A stretch of DNA of 11,132 nucleotides from Candidatus Doudnabacteria bacterium (GCA_023245915.1 JAHFJK010000034.1:1-11132), one strand, 5' to 3'; counted from the stretch's first letter, positions 4,713 to 10,863 are shown. The notes: generated by a model not told the origin, from the letters alone. Numbers and translations: made by a program.

Positions 4713-5867
4713 TTATTCCTTGGGCTTGAACATTAAAAGCGTTACGCCACCAACAAAAACCATTGCGCCTAAAATTATTAGCAAATAATGCAGGCCAACT
4801 TTATCAGTCAAAAATCCAAATAAAAACAACATTAAAGCGGCGGCAATCGTTGACATCATCATTTGCACGGACACTATGGTCGCGCGCAAGTCGCCGCTAA
4901 TGTAGCGGTTGGTGTATGTGCTGGTAATTGGGTTAATAATTCCCAAAAGAAAGTTGAACAGAAATAAAAAGACAAGGCTAATTTTAAGGTTAAGTTCACC
5001 TAAAGCTATTAAGCTTAAAGCAATGCCTATCACAGCTAAAACAAAAATTTTCATGTCGCCTATCTTTTCGTATAATTTTCCGGCTATTGCCCCGCCCGCA
5101 GCCTGAATTGTAAACATAACCGGCAAAATTATACTAAAGGCCTTAACGCTAAAACCAACGCCGGTTAAATATGGCTGATACGAATTGGTAAAGGTGTACA
5201 TGGCTCCAAAAGTCAAAGCTAAAATCCCAGTAGCCCATAGGACATGTCTATTTTTTAAAGCATACTTAACGCCGGTAATTGTTTTTGTTTTATAATTTTG
5301 CCAGGAAAAGGTTCTTTCTTTCCGCTCTTCCTTAAAAAACATTATTACTACTGCGGCTGCAAAAAATGGCAAAGATGAAAAAATGTAAGGATATCGAAAA
5401 TATTGGCTATATAAAATAGGCCCAATAATACCTGCAGCCGCCGTGCCAATTAAAGCAAAAAAACTGGCCTTGCCCCAGCCTTTGGCATAGTCTGTGTCAT
5501 CTTTGGTCGCGTCATACAGTAGGGCTTGGTCTGCGCCGATAATGAAAGAAAACCCGCAAGACCAGATGAAAAAACTAAAGAACACCTGCACAAAATTATT
5601 GCTAATGCCGGTTGTCAGCGCAGCGGCTACCAGCAAAAAGCTGCCAACAATCAAAGTTTTTTTTCGGCCAATAATGTCCGCCAAAGCCCCTGCCGGCACA
5701 TTAAACAAAATAAACATCAGCATATACACCGCGCCCAAAGTAAAAATTTGGGAATAGGAAAAATTAAGCGCCTGTTCAAACAAAACCGTTGTGCCATTGG
5801 CCAAATAAAAGCCGATTAAAAAACTAAAAGCGTAAAAAATTATTTGGTTTTTTCTGGTTATATTCAT
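4713..5867 (-). CDS. Major facilitator superfamily transporter
   Basis: A 384-residue inner-membrane secondary transporter with about twelve hydrophobic segments in two halves, the usual MFS size. Motif A between helices 2 and 3 is clear (GALADIIGRKK, 60-70), with a degenerate counterpart in the second half (GKLYEKIGDMK, 263-273). A segment around 110-120 (IGADQALLYDA) resembles helix-4/5 motifs in drug-efflux-like MFS proteins. A basic central loop (about 180-205) separates the halves. Substrate is unknown; efflux of a small molecule is the best guess. The ATG has no Shine-Dalgarno, and a likely -10 lies so close that the message may be leaderless. A large palindrome covers that promoter, suggesting repression by a regulator encoded elsewhere. 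Confidence 0.88.
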   Translation of the reverse strand: MNITRKNQIIFYAFSFLIGFYLANGTTVLFEQALNFSYSQIFTLGAVYMLMFILFNVPAGALADIIGRKKTLIVGSFLLVAAALTTGISNNFVQVFFSFFIWSCGFSFIIGADQALLYDATKDDTDYAKGWGKASFFALIGTAAAGIIGPILYSQYFRYPYIFSSLPFFAAAVVIMFFKEERKERTFSWQNYKTKTITGVKYALKNRHVLWATGILALTFGAMYTFTNSYQPYLTGVGFSVKAFSIILPVMFTIQAAGGAIAGKLYEKIGDMKIFVLAVIGIALSLIALGELNLKISLVFLFLFNFLLGIINPITSTYTNRYISGDLRATIVSVQMMMSTIAAALMLFLFGFLTDKVGLHYLLIILGAMVFVGGVTLLMFKPKE

Positions 5868-5876
5868 TTTTTTATG

Positions 5877-5914
5877 ATATTACACAAAATAACGGCCGTT
5901 ATTTATTGTAATAT
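5877..5914. promoter_or_regulatory. 38-bp palindromic operator over the MFS promoter
   Basis: The centre AAATAACGGCCGTTATTT (5887-5904) is a perfect 18-bp palindrome, and the outer arms ATATTACA (5877-5884) and TGTAATAT (5907-5914) are also exact complements, leaving only two mismatched pairs in 38 bp. On the minus strand the left arm supplies TG-TG-TAATAT, an extended -10 (TAATAT at 5877-5882) only nine bases before ATG 5867. The size and symmetry suit a TetR-like dimer pair; no such regulator lies in the window. Confidence 0.65.
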
Positions 5915-5970
5915 TTTGGCTACGACCCTGCACAAGGCGGCTTCTGCCTCAAATTTAACAGGCAAAGCAA

Positions 5971-6546
5971 TTATTTCAAAATTTTCCTTCTAGTTGTTAA
6001 AAATATTACCAAAGCCGCGTTTGCAAGTACTAAAGTAATAGGTGCAATCATAGTTACCAAATTATAAACCCCAATGCCCCCCAAAGAAAATAAATAGGCT
6101 AATGATGAAAAGGAATAGGTTAAAGCCGGCTCTTCATCGGGTTTCAAGTACGACTTTCTAAAAGTTGGCACGAAGCCTAACAAGTCGATTGAAACAGCAA
6201 CAACTGCCGAAGGCAATGCGGCTCGGGTAAAAAAGTAAAATACACAAAGCAGTATCGCCGCGATAAAGCTAACTTTATCTAATAAGGTTATACTTTTTTC
6301 TCCCCGAAAAAAAGCGTAAGCAACAATAATCAAACATAAAATTGATTGTAAAACAGAAATTAATGCCCCTCCCCCTCCGCCTTTACTTAAAGACGCGCTG
6401 AAACTTATACCGCCTGTTATTGCCCAAACTATCCAGGAAAAAATATGAGGCCGGGCTTTACCTTTAAACATTTCTACAAAATAGGGCAAAAAAGTCAAAA
6501 AGCCCAAAATTAAAGAAAAAACTGTAAAGATAATTTTAATATGCAT
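5971..6546 (-). CDS. PQ-loop / SemiSWEET-like membrane protein
   Basis: A 191-residue integral membrane protein with about seven hydrophobic segments. Two related stretches, FLPYFVEMFKGKARPHIFSWIVW (19-41) and FVPTFRKSYLKPDEEP...SFSSLAY (125-151), each have a proline-containing helix, a short basic loop and an aromatic helix, the layout of PQ-loop/SWEET repeats that form small-solute channels or carriers. The canonical PQ is replaced by LPY and VPT, so membership is a structural inference. The loop at 55-60 contains a run of five glycines. A TAATATGCATATTA palindrome (6537-6550) covers the start codon, and no Shine-Dalgarno is visible. It lies 104 bp before the MFS gene on the same strand, possibly but not clearly co-transcribed. 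Confidence 0.6.
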   Translation of the reverse strand: MHIKIIFTVFSLILGFLTFLPYFVEMFKGKARPHIFSWIVWAITGGISFSASLSKGGGGGALISVLQSILCLIIVAYAFFRGEKSITLLDKVSFIAAILLCVFYFFTRAALPSAVVAVSIDLLGFVPTFRKSYLKPDEEPALTYSFSSLAYLFSLGGIGVYNLVTMIAPITLVLANAALVIFLTTRRKILK

Positions 6547-6558
6547 ATTATTAAACGA

Positions 6559-6617
6559 GGCGGAGAAGCAATCTCAAGATTAGATTGCTTCTCCGCCTTC
6601 GGCGGATCGCAATGACA
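6559..6617. repeat. REP-like palindromic repeat
   Basis: GGCGGAGAAGCAATCT (6559-6574) and AGATTGCTTCTCCGCC (6582-6597) are a perfect 16-bp inverted repeat with a 7-base loop, followed by TTC-GGCGG-ATCGCAATGACA. This fills the gap between the lyase and the PQ-loop gene. There is no T run, so it is not a classical terminator, but such a hairpin could stabilise or attenuate the message. Its GGCGGAGAAGC is also found in the terminator at 2567-2577. Confidence 0.75.
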
Positions 6618-8015
6618 TTAAGGTCGGTATGATTTTACCAGATTATCAAACTCTTTATTCGTTAACAATTTTTTACTGATAATGACTTCCCGCAAAGTTT
6701 TACCGCTGGCAAGGGTTTCTTTGACTATTTCCTTCATTTTTTCGTAGCCGAATTTTGGAGTAAGCATTGTGGCGTAAGCTGTTGATTTCTCCAAAAGCTC
6801 TCGGCAACGTTTAGGGTTGGCCTTTATGGTAACAATGCATCGCTTGGCAAATACGTCTAAAACTTGCGCGGTGATTTTTATTGATTGCAATAATCTGTCA
6901 GCTATTGGCGGAATCATTACAGCCAAATTCAGCTGCGCTCCGTGCGCGGCGTGTTCAATCGTCAAATTATTACCGGAAACCGTGTAATACAAAACATTTA
7001 CTGTTTCCGGTAGAATCGGATTAACCTTACCAGGCATAATCGAAGATCCATTTTGCAGTTCAGCAAGTGTAATTTCGCCCAACCCCCCTCTTGGTCCGCT
7101 GGACATTAGCCGCAAATCGCTTGCAATTTTGGAGCAGTCCAAACACAAAGCAGTTATTGCTTGGGAAATGATCACAAAATATCCAGCACTGCTAGTAAGT
7201 GGTATCAAATTTTTTCCTGCAACAAATTTTTGGCCAGCCCGTCTCGACTCGGCGAGATCAACGGTCGAGCCGAGGCGGATGATTTTATTTAAATGTTTAT
7301 AAACCGAGCTAATATATTTTGGGCTGGCGTTTAGGGAATTTCCCGCTGCTGTGCCGCCCAAATGCAAAACTAGTGCGAGGGATTTTACTCTTTCAATTTC
7401 TTTTCGATGCTGTCTGATAACTTCTGCATACCCGCCAAACTCTCCGCCCAAAGTAATTGGCACCGCGTCTTGCAAATGGGTTCGGGCAAGCTTTAAAATA
7501 TTTTTGAATTGATTGGATTTTTTTTCAAATGCTTCGGCCAAATTTCCTAACACTGCTAATAAACTTTCAAGCATTGGCACCGCTGCGACTTTAATAGCGC
7601 TTGGGTTAACATCGTTTGTCGACTGGCTTCTGTTAACATGATCATTCGGATGCACAACTGGTCCCACCCCCCCTCTTTTCAAAAGAGGGGGCCGGGGGGA
7701 GTTCTTTCCAAGGATTTTATTTGCTATATTCGCAATCACCTCATTCACATTCATGTGGATTGAGGTTCCAGCTCCACCCATTAGCGCCGGAAGCGGAAAC
7801 TGATCTTTATGTTTGCCTGCAATAATTTCGTCAGCCGCGGCAACAATCGCATTTTTTATGTTGCGACTAAAATTCCCGGCCTCAAAATTCGCCATTGCCG
7901 CCGCCTTCTTTATTTGTGCCAGTGCAACAATAAACTCCTTGTGCCAACCTGGGACATCAAACGGAAAATTTTTTATAGCTTTTTGCGTCTGTTCACCGTA
8001 ATATTTCTTTTTCAT
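6618..8015 (-). CDS. aspA: Aspartate ammonia-lyase (aspartase/fumarase superfamily)
   Basis: A 465-residue cytoplasmic enzyme, tetrameric in the family, that probably deaminates L-aspartate to fumarate and ammonia. Conserved regions appear in order: GAGTSIHMNVNEVIAN (81-96), HPNDHVNRSQSTND (122-135), ARTHLQDAVPITLG (177-190) with the conserved TH pair, and the superfamily signature GSSIMPGKVNP (323-333) on the mobile loop holding the catalytic Ser. Aspartase is favoured over fumarase by SQSTND rather than SQSSND, LQDAVP rather than LQDATP, and PILPETVN after the signature. Two oddities: the usual GTAxGTGLN reads GTAAGNSLN (221-229), and residues 105-119 are encoded by a GC-rich palindromic repeat placed in frame. 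Fumarase or another lyase activity cannot be excluded. No Shine-Dalgarno precedes the ATG. Confidence 0.85.
   Translation of the reverse strand: MKKKYYGEQTQKAIKNFPFDVPGWHKEFIVALAQIKKAAAMANFEAGNFSRNIKNAIVAAADEIIAGKHKDQFPLPALMGGAGTSIHMNVNEVIANIANKILGKNSPRPPLLKRGGVGPVVHPNDHVNRSQSTNDVNPSAIKVAAVPMLESLLAVLGNLAEAFEKKSNQFKNILKLARTHLQDAVPITLGGEFGGYAEVIRQHRKEIERVKSLALVLHLGGTAAGNSLNASPKYISSVYKHLNKIIRLGSTVDLAESRRAGQKFVAGKNLIPLTSSAGYFVIISQAITALCLDCSKIASDLRLMSSGPRGGLGEITLAELQNGSSIMPGKVNPILPETVNVLYYTVSGNNLTIEHAAHGAQLNLAVMIPPIADRLLQSIKITAQVLDVFAKRCIVTIKANPKRCRELLEKSTAYATMLTPKFGYEKMKEIVKETLASGKTLREVIISKKLLTNKEFDNLVKSYRP
7662..7702. repeat. Palindromic repeat inside the aspA reading frame
   Basis: CCCCCTCTTTT (7669-7679) and AAAAGAGGGGG (7681-7691) are perfect arms around one C, flanked by further C/G runs up to AACTCCCCCCGG on the minus strand. 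Translated in the aspA frame it gives NSPRPPLLKRGGVGP, unlike any conserved part of the enzyme, in a surface loop between two conserved blocks that is several residues longer than usual. The DNA resembles a widespread interspersed repeat (CTCCCCC...CCCCTCTTTTGAAAAGAGGGGG) normally found between genes. Confidence 0.75.
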
Positions 8016-8078
8016 GCTAAATTATCTATAATTTTCATCTGTCTCTTTATTTAAATTTAAATGTCATCGGGATACATT

Positions 8079-8657
8079 TTATTTAAAAGAAGATGGAGCA
8101 ATTTGCGCCTGCCAGTTTTTAATGAAATCCAATGGATGGATGAGCATAATAATATTCAAAGTCAAATTATCCCTGACCCAAAGCAGCAAGAAAACTTCAA
8201 TTCCAATAATGGTAAGGATGCTTTGCCAAACTTTAAATTTATAAGCAGCCCAAAAGCCTAAGCACATCATTACCACATCGCATAATGAATTTAAAATGCT
8301 GTCGCCGGTGTAGCCAAAATTAACTGTTTCTGCGCGGTAACGGTTAATTATAAAAGGCGAGTTTTCAAAAACTTCCCACGCCGCTTCCAGCAAAACTGCG
8401 GCAACAAAACGGTACTTAAACGGTAGCCGGCGGGCAACAAGCCACAATAGCAAATAAAACCCGAAACCGTGGATGACATGAGTAAGCGAGTACGCGTCAA
8501 ATACCCTTTGGGAATTTTCACTGCCATAAATATTGCCATCCCACCAGCCAAATCTTCTATCCGGCCCCAAAGGCAGCCGGCCCATGGAATACTCAATTAT
8601 TCCGGCAAGTGCAATTATCGCAATACACGAAATTATTATCCACTTATATTTTTTCAT
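8079..8657 (-). CDS. DUF2585 family membrane protein
   Basis: A 192-residue integral membrane protein from ATG 8657; function unknown. It begins with a membrane helix KWIIISCIAIIALAGIIEYSMGR (4-26). Conserved blocks typical of DUF2585 follow: GSENSQRVFDAYSLTHVIHGFGFY (45-68), AAWEVFENSPFIINRYR (92-108), GDSILNSLCDVVMMCLGF (118-135) and WVRDNLTLNIIML (160-172). Acidic, His and Arg residues lie in or near membrane segments (THVIHG, EVFENS, GDS), which suggests an enzyme or binding role in the bilayer rather than a simple channel. Alternative starts at 8687 and 8711 lie inside the preceding 56-codon gene. The chosen ATG overlaps that gene's end by 14 bases, so the two are probably translationally coupled. 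Confidence 0.82.
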   Translation of the reverse strand: MKKYKWIIISCIAIIALAGIIEYSMGRLPLGPDRRFGWWDGNIYGSENSQRVFDAYSLTHVIHGFGFYLLLWLVARRLPFKYRFVAAVLLEAAWEVFENSPFIINRYRAETVNFGYTGDSILNSLCDVVMMCLGFWAAYKFKVWQSILTIIGIEVFLLLWVRDNLTLNIIMLIHPLDFIKNWQAQIAPSSFK

Positions 8658-8814
8658 GTTTTTTCTGTTTAGATTTTTTCCTTTCATTAGGATCGCCAAA
8701 AACCATCTCATCACGCTCTTTATCTGTTACGGCCCAAGGATGAAACCAGGCAACTTCTGAATCGACTCTATTTTTTTTAGATTTCTCTGGGTTAAACTTA
8801 GACCTCTCTGGCAT
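8644..8814 (-). CDS. Small basic hypothetical protein, 56 aa
   Basis: A short open frame from ATG 8814 to TAA 8644, reading MPERSKFNPEKSKKNR, then VDSEVAWFHPWAVTDKERDE, then MVFGDPNERKKSKQKKHEKI. No family is recognised. It has no membrane segment, a central hydrophobic/aromatic patch (AWFHPWAV), and Lys/Arg-rich ends that could contact nucleic acid or acidic lipid. It starts five bases after the HAD gene stop and overlaps the DUF2585 start by 14 bases, exactly filling what would otherwise be a 160-bp gap in a tight operon. That spacing is the main evidence that it is real. Confidence 0.6.
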   Translation of the reverse strand: MPERSKFNPEKSKKNRVDSEVAWFHPWAVTDKERDEMVFGDPNERKKSKQKKHEKI

Positions 8815-8819
8815 AAAAT

Positions 8820-9473
8820 TTAAATAAATTGTAAAAGTTTGTAAATATTAATCTGGTCAAAATCTTTAATCACCAAATCCGCGTGAGCTATTGACTTAGG
8901 ATGATGGGTTGTGGCCACAGCCACCACTTTCATCCCTGCCCTTTGCGCAGCTTCTATTCCGTGGAAAGCATCTTCAAATACTACACAATCTTTTGGCCGT
9001 GCATTTAATTTTTTCGCGGCTTTCAAAAAAATGTCCGGGTTAGGTTTGCCGCGTTTAACCCCTGTAGCATCTATAGTTACAGGAAAATATTTTTTTAAAC
9101 GGGTTTTTGCCAAAATAAATTTTACATTTTCGGGAGGGGCAGATGTAGCCAAAGCAACTTTTATTTTATTGTTTTTTAAATCACCCAAAAATTCTGGAAG
9201 ACCTTTAACCGGTTTTATATGTTGGGCAAATATTTTTCTAAAGTAAGCTTCTCTTTCTCTTCCAAATTTTTCCAACTGATTGTCAGAAATCTTTACCTTT
9301 AGAACCTCTCGAACTATTTCTCTGCCAAGCCGACCTAAAAATTTATTTCTGACAATCTCATAAGTTACTCTAGTTCCCAGTTTTTTTGCAAACTTTTTCC
9401 AAGCCGCGACATGGAATTTGGTATTGTCCACCACCACGCCGTCCATGTCAAAAATTACAGCTATATTTTTCAT
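8820..9473 (-). CDS. HAD hydrolase, beta-phosphoglucomutase-like
   Basis: A 217-residue cytoplasmic HAD-superfamily enzyme of subfamily I with an alpha-helical cap. Motif I is FDMDGVVVDN (8-17) with nucleophile Asp9 and acid/base Asp11; the helical cap spans about 18-80; motif II is ATSAP (109-113); motif III is Lys143 in KRGKPNPDIF; motif IV is VVFEDAFHGIEAAQRAGM (164-181) with metal ligands Glu167 and Asp168. The EDA..GIEAA form and the GKPNPDIF segment are shared by beta-phosphoglucomutase and sugar-phosphate phosphatases, so either interconversion of glucose 1- and 6-phosphates or dephosphorylation of a small sugar phosphate is possible. It is the first gene of a tight group with the 56-residue protein and DUF2585. 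A promoter and an 18-bp palindrome lie upstream. Confidence 0.88.
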   Translation of the reverse strand: MKNIAVIFDMDGVVVDNTKFHVAAWKKFAKKLGTRVTYEIVRNKFLGRLGREIVREVLKVKISDNQLEKFGREREAYFRKIFAQHIKPVKGLPEFLGDLKNNKIKVALATSAPPENVKFILAKTRLKKYFPVTIDATGVKRGKPNPDIFLKAAKKLNARPKDCVVFEDAFHGIEAAQRAGMKVVAVATTHHPKSIAHADLVIKDFDQINIYKLLQFI

Positions 9474-9511
9474 ACTTTAGTTATCATAACTTTAGGTCGA
9501 AATGGCCAGCT

Positions 9512-9540
9512 GCTGTATTCATTACACAAAACATGGTCAA
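9512..9540 (-). promoter_or_regulatory. Possible promoter of the HAD operon
   Basis: On the minus strand TTGACC (9535-9540) and TACAGC (9512-9517) are separated by 17 bp. The -10 is weak. The -35 lies two bases from the palindrome at 9543-9560, consistent with regulated initiation. Confidence 0.35.
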
Positions 9541-9542
9541 AC

Positions 9543-9560
9543 TAGTGGAAATTTCCACTA
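9543..9560. promoter_or_regulatory. Perfect 18-bp palindrome upstream of the HAD operon
   Basis: TAGTGGAAATTTCCACTA is fully self-complementary and sits beside a TTGACC-like -35, 70 bp before the HAD start codon. The AT-rich centre and GTGG/CCAC arms look like the binding site of a homodimeric regulator. It lies between the 51-codon gene and the HAD gene. Confidence 0.55.
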
Positions 9561-9609
9561 ACAACAGACTCGTGGTGTAAATTTTACTTTTTTATGTGAA
9601 AACCGAGCT

Positions 9610-9765
9610 TCATCCCAAAGTAATCGGGACGGAATCTAGATCAAAAATTGTGCTTTCGCTTTGAGCGACAATGGCATGATGCGAACTACTTGCCTGATAA
9701 CCTATGTAACCCACTACAAACAGCAAGGCCGCTAAAACCAAAACACAGATGTTTGATTTTTTCAT
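9610..9765 (-). CDS. Small membrane-anchored peptide, 51 aa
   Basis: A short frame from ATG 9765 to TGA 9610. Residues MKKSN are basic, followed by one hydrophobic helix ICVLVLAALLFVVGYIGY (6-23) and a polar tail of about 28 residues ending in FDLDSVPITLG. It looks like a signal-anchored or secreted peptide with an external tail; there is no lipobox, and cleavage after YQASS is possible. AAGGAA lies about 11 bases upstream of the ATG as a passable ribosome binding site, and TATACT near 9805 is a plausible -10. No family is recognised. Convincing N-terminal topology and a ribosome binding site argue for a real gene, but its short length leaves doubt. Confidence 0.5.
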   Translation of the reverse strand: MKKSNICVLVLAALLFVVGYIGYQASSSHHAIVAQSESTIFDLDSVPITLG

Positions 9766-9853
9766 AGTGTTAAATTTCCTTAATGGTTATGTCCCTTAAT
9801 AAGTATAGCTTAACAGTGTCAGTTTGAAAATATCCGAATGGGACTCCCTGGGC

Positions 9854-9883
9854 CCCGCCTGCGTTGAAACTTCGGCGGGCGGG
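9854..9883. repeat. GC-rich hairpin repeat
   Basis: CCCGCC (9854-9859) can pair with GGCGGG at 9874-9879 or at 9878-9883, around the sequence TGCGTTGAAACTTC; another GGCGGGCG follows at 9886-9893. This GC-rich block stands out from its AT-rich surroundings and resembles interspersed CCCGCC...GAAACTTCGGCGGGC repeats of metagenomic bacteria. It lies 3' of the tRNA gene and may be its processing or termination region. Confidence 0.5.
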
Positions 9884-9932
9884 TCGGCGGGCGAAGCAAT
9901 CTAATTCTTTATTCTGGATCCGATTTCCATTT

Positions 9933-10022
9933 TGGCGGAGAGGGAGGGAGTCGAACCCTCGAACCCCTTGCGGAGTTACTGGTTTTCGAAACCAGCGCAC
10001 TAGACCACTATGCGACCTCTCC
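9933..10022 (-). tRNA. tRNA-Ser(CGA)
   Basis: The minus strand gives a 90-base class II tRNA. The acceptor 5' strand GGAGAGG (10016-10022) pairs with CCTCTCC (9937-9943), then discriminator G and an encoded CCA (9933-9935). The anticodon arm CTGGT-TTCGAAA-ACCAG has anticodon CGA, which reads UCG. The long variable arm (CTCC-GCAA-GGGG) is the mark of serine tRNAs, and the T arm GAGGG-TTCGACT-CCCTC is intact. Confidence 0.96.
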
Positions 10023-10096
10023 ACGTCGCGCCTTGCTCCGAGCTATTGTCCCGATTTGCATTGGAACTTTCGCTCTCCGCAGGCGCTCCTGTGTTC

Positions 10097-10119
10097 CAAA
10101 AATCCCTTGGGTATTTTTG
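10097..10119 (-). terminator. Weak hairpin after vapC
   Basis: On the minus strand CAAAAAT, one bulged A and CCC pair around AA with GGG and ATTTTTG, 26 bases after the vapC stop. The GC part is only three pairs and the T run is inside the stem, so it is at best a weak terminator. The rest of 10023-10144 shows no gene; it is the tRNA 5' flank. Confidence 0.3.
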
Positions 10120-10144
10120 AAAGTCCTTTAAACTACCTGTGCCA

Positions 10145-10570
10145 TTAAATTATGGCCGAAGGTTCAATTCTTTTGGCTCCCAGAACATCAAAATCTCTAT
10201 CATAAGAAATTACAGCAGCTTCGCCATTTAAAATTTCCGGGTGTGATGCTAAAAGACAATCGGCAAACTTAACGTTATTACTAAGATATAAGTCTGCGGC
10301 TACTACCGGGGTATAGGCATCTTCAATTCTAAGACTTGGGATACTTAAAACGGAGCGAATTACTTTGGCTATATCATCCTTTTTATATTTATAGGCCCGT
10401 AAAAGCGTCCAAGCAATTTCGGCTAAAACCAATGAAGACGTAAAAAACATTTCTTTTTTCCCCGCAAGCCGCTTAAGCAAACCTTCACATATTTCAGCCT
10501 TTTGCCGATCGTCTTTAACTATGGCCCTCAAAAAAATATTGGTGTCTAACAAGTACTTATGCGCGTTCAT
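10145..10570 (-). CDS. vapC: VapC-type PIN-domain ribonuclease toxin
   Basis: A 141-residue PIN-domain endoribonuclease; family members inhibit translation by cutting tRNA or rRNA and need Mg2+ or Mn2+. The acidic residues are in the expected places: Asp9 in YLLDTNIFLR, Glu51 in VLAEIAWTLLR, Asp104 in KFADCLLA and Asp124 in ISYDRDFDVLG. Length and single-domain layout are typical. The gene starts inside the last 14 bases of vapB, as expected for a coupled antitoxin-toxin pair. A tRNA-Ser gene lies just downstream, but nothing links it to the toxin's target. Confidence 0.93.
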   Translation of the reverse strand: MNAHKYLLDTNIFLRAIVKDDRQKAEICEGLLKRLAGKKEMFFTSSLVLAEIAWTLLRAYKYKKDDIAKVIRSVLSIPSLRIEDAYTPVVAADLYLSNNVKFADCLLASHPEILNGEAAVISYDRDFDVLGAKRIEPSAII

Positions 10571-10799
10571 AATTTCTTTCCATAAATTCCCTGGCCTTTA
10601 AAACGTCCATGGGTCTCTTGGGTCTTTTAAGTCTTTTTACTACTTCAAAAAAATCCAGAGCCGGTTTAACTTTTATGCTTTGGTCTTTTGGCTCAAATTC
10701 CACTATTACGCGTCGGTTTTTTTGCAAACCTAATCTATCCCTAAAAACCTTGGGGATAGTCATTTGTCCTTTGCTGGTGACTGTAGTTTGGTAAGTCAT
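10557..10799 (-). CDS. vapB: VapB-type antitoxin with AbrB/SpoVT DNA-binding domain
   Basis: An 80-residue antitoxin that neutralises VapC and represses its own promoter. Residues 1-48 form the swapped-hairpin AbrB fold: TTVTSKGQMTIPKVFRDRLGLQKNRRVIVEFEPKDQSIKVKP, with the signature 'TSKGQMTIPK.(F/L)R..LGL'. Residues 50-80 are a helical, basic tail (DFFEVVKRLKRPKRPMDVLKAREFMERNYERA) expected to wrap around the toxin. No Shine-Dalgarno precedes the ATG. The start lies 10 bp downstream of an exact 9-bp inverted repeat. Confidence 0.92.
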   Translation of the reverse strand: MTYQTTVTSKGQMTIPKVFRDRLGLQKNRRVIVEFEPKDQSIKVKPALDFFEVVKRLKRPKRPMDVLKAREFMERNYERA

Positions 10800-10808
10800 A
10801 ATAAAAAA

Positions 10809-10833
10809 GTATTACTTATAAATAAAGTAATAC
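10809..10833. promoter_or_regulatory. Operator palindrome of vapBC
   Basis: GTATTACTT (10809-10817) and AAGTAATAC (10825-10833) are a perfect 9-bp inverted repeat separated by 7 bp, lying between the -10 and the vapB start codon and over the likely transcription start. The half-site recurs in the RHH/RelE operator at 2023-2031. Confidence 0.7.
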
Positions 10834-10835
10834 CA

Positions 10836-10863
10836 TTATTACAGGCTTACGAGCAAATGTCAA
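10836..10863 (-). promoter_or_regulatory. vapBC promoter
   Basis: On the minus strand consensus TTGACA (10858-10863), a 16-bp spacer and TAATAA (10836-10841). Both hexamers and the spacer length are the same as in the other toxin-antitoxin promoter. The start would be near 10829, giving a leader of about 30 bases. Confidence 0.65.

Noticed and set aside
5494..5819. Two overlapping plus-strand frames of 87 and 97 codons inside the MFS gene
   Set aside because: Both lie wholly antisense to a well-supported transporter, show no motif and lack start signals.
6537..6550. TAATATGCATATTA palindrome over the PQ-loop start codon
   Set aside because: Short and very AT-rich, so chance is plausible; mentioned in the gene entry but not claimed as an operator.
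5971..8015. A metabolic operon joining the lyase, PQ-loop and MFS genes
   Set aside because: They are co-directional, but gaps of 71 and 103 bp contain a large hairpin and a separate palindromic promoter, so independent units are more likely.
8911..9246. Plus-strand 111-codon frame inside the HAD gene
   Set aside because: It is antisense to conserved HAD motifs III and IV; no ribosome binding site and no family features.
9770..10024. Minus-strand 84-codon frame through the tRNA
   Set aside because: It covers the whole tRNA-Ser on the coding strand of the RNA and has no protein-like character.
9864..10148. Plus-strand frame reading WRRGRESNPRTPCGVTGFRNQ...
   Set aside because: It is the antisense translation of the tRNA-Ser gene and its flanks; RGRESNPR-type proteins are a well-known false annotation over tRNA genes.
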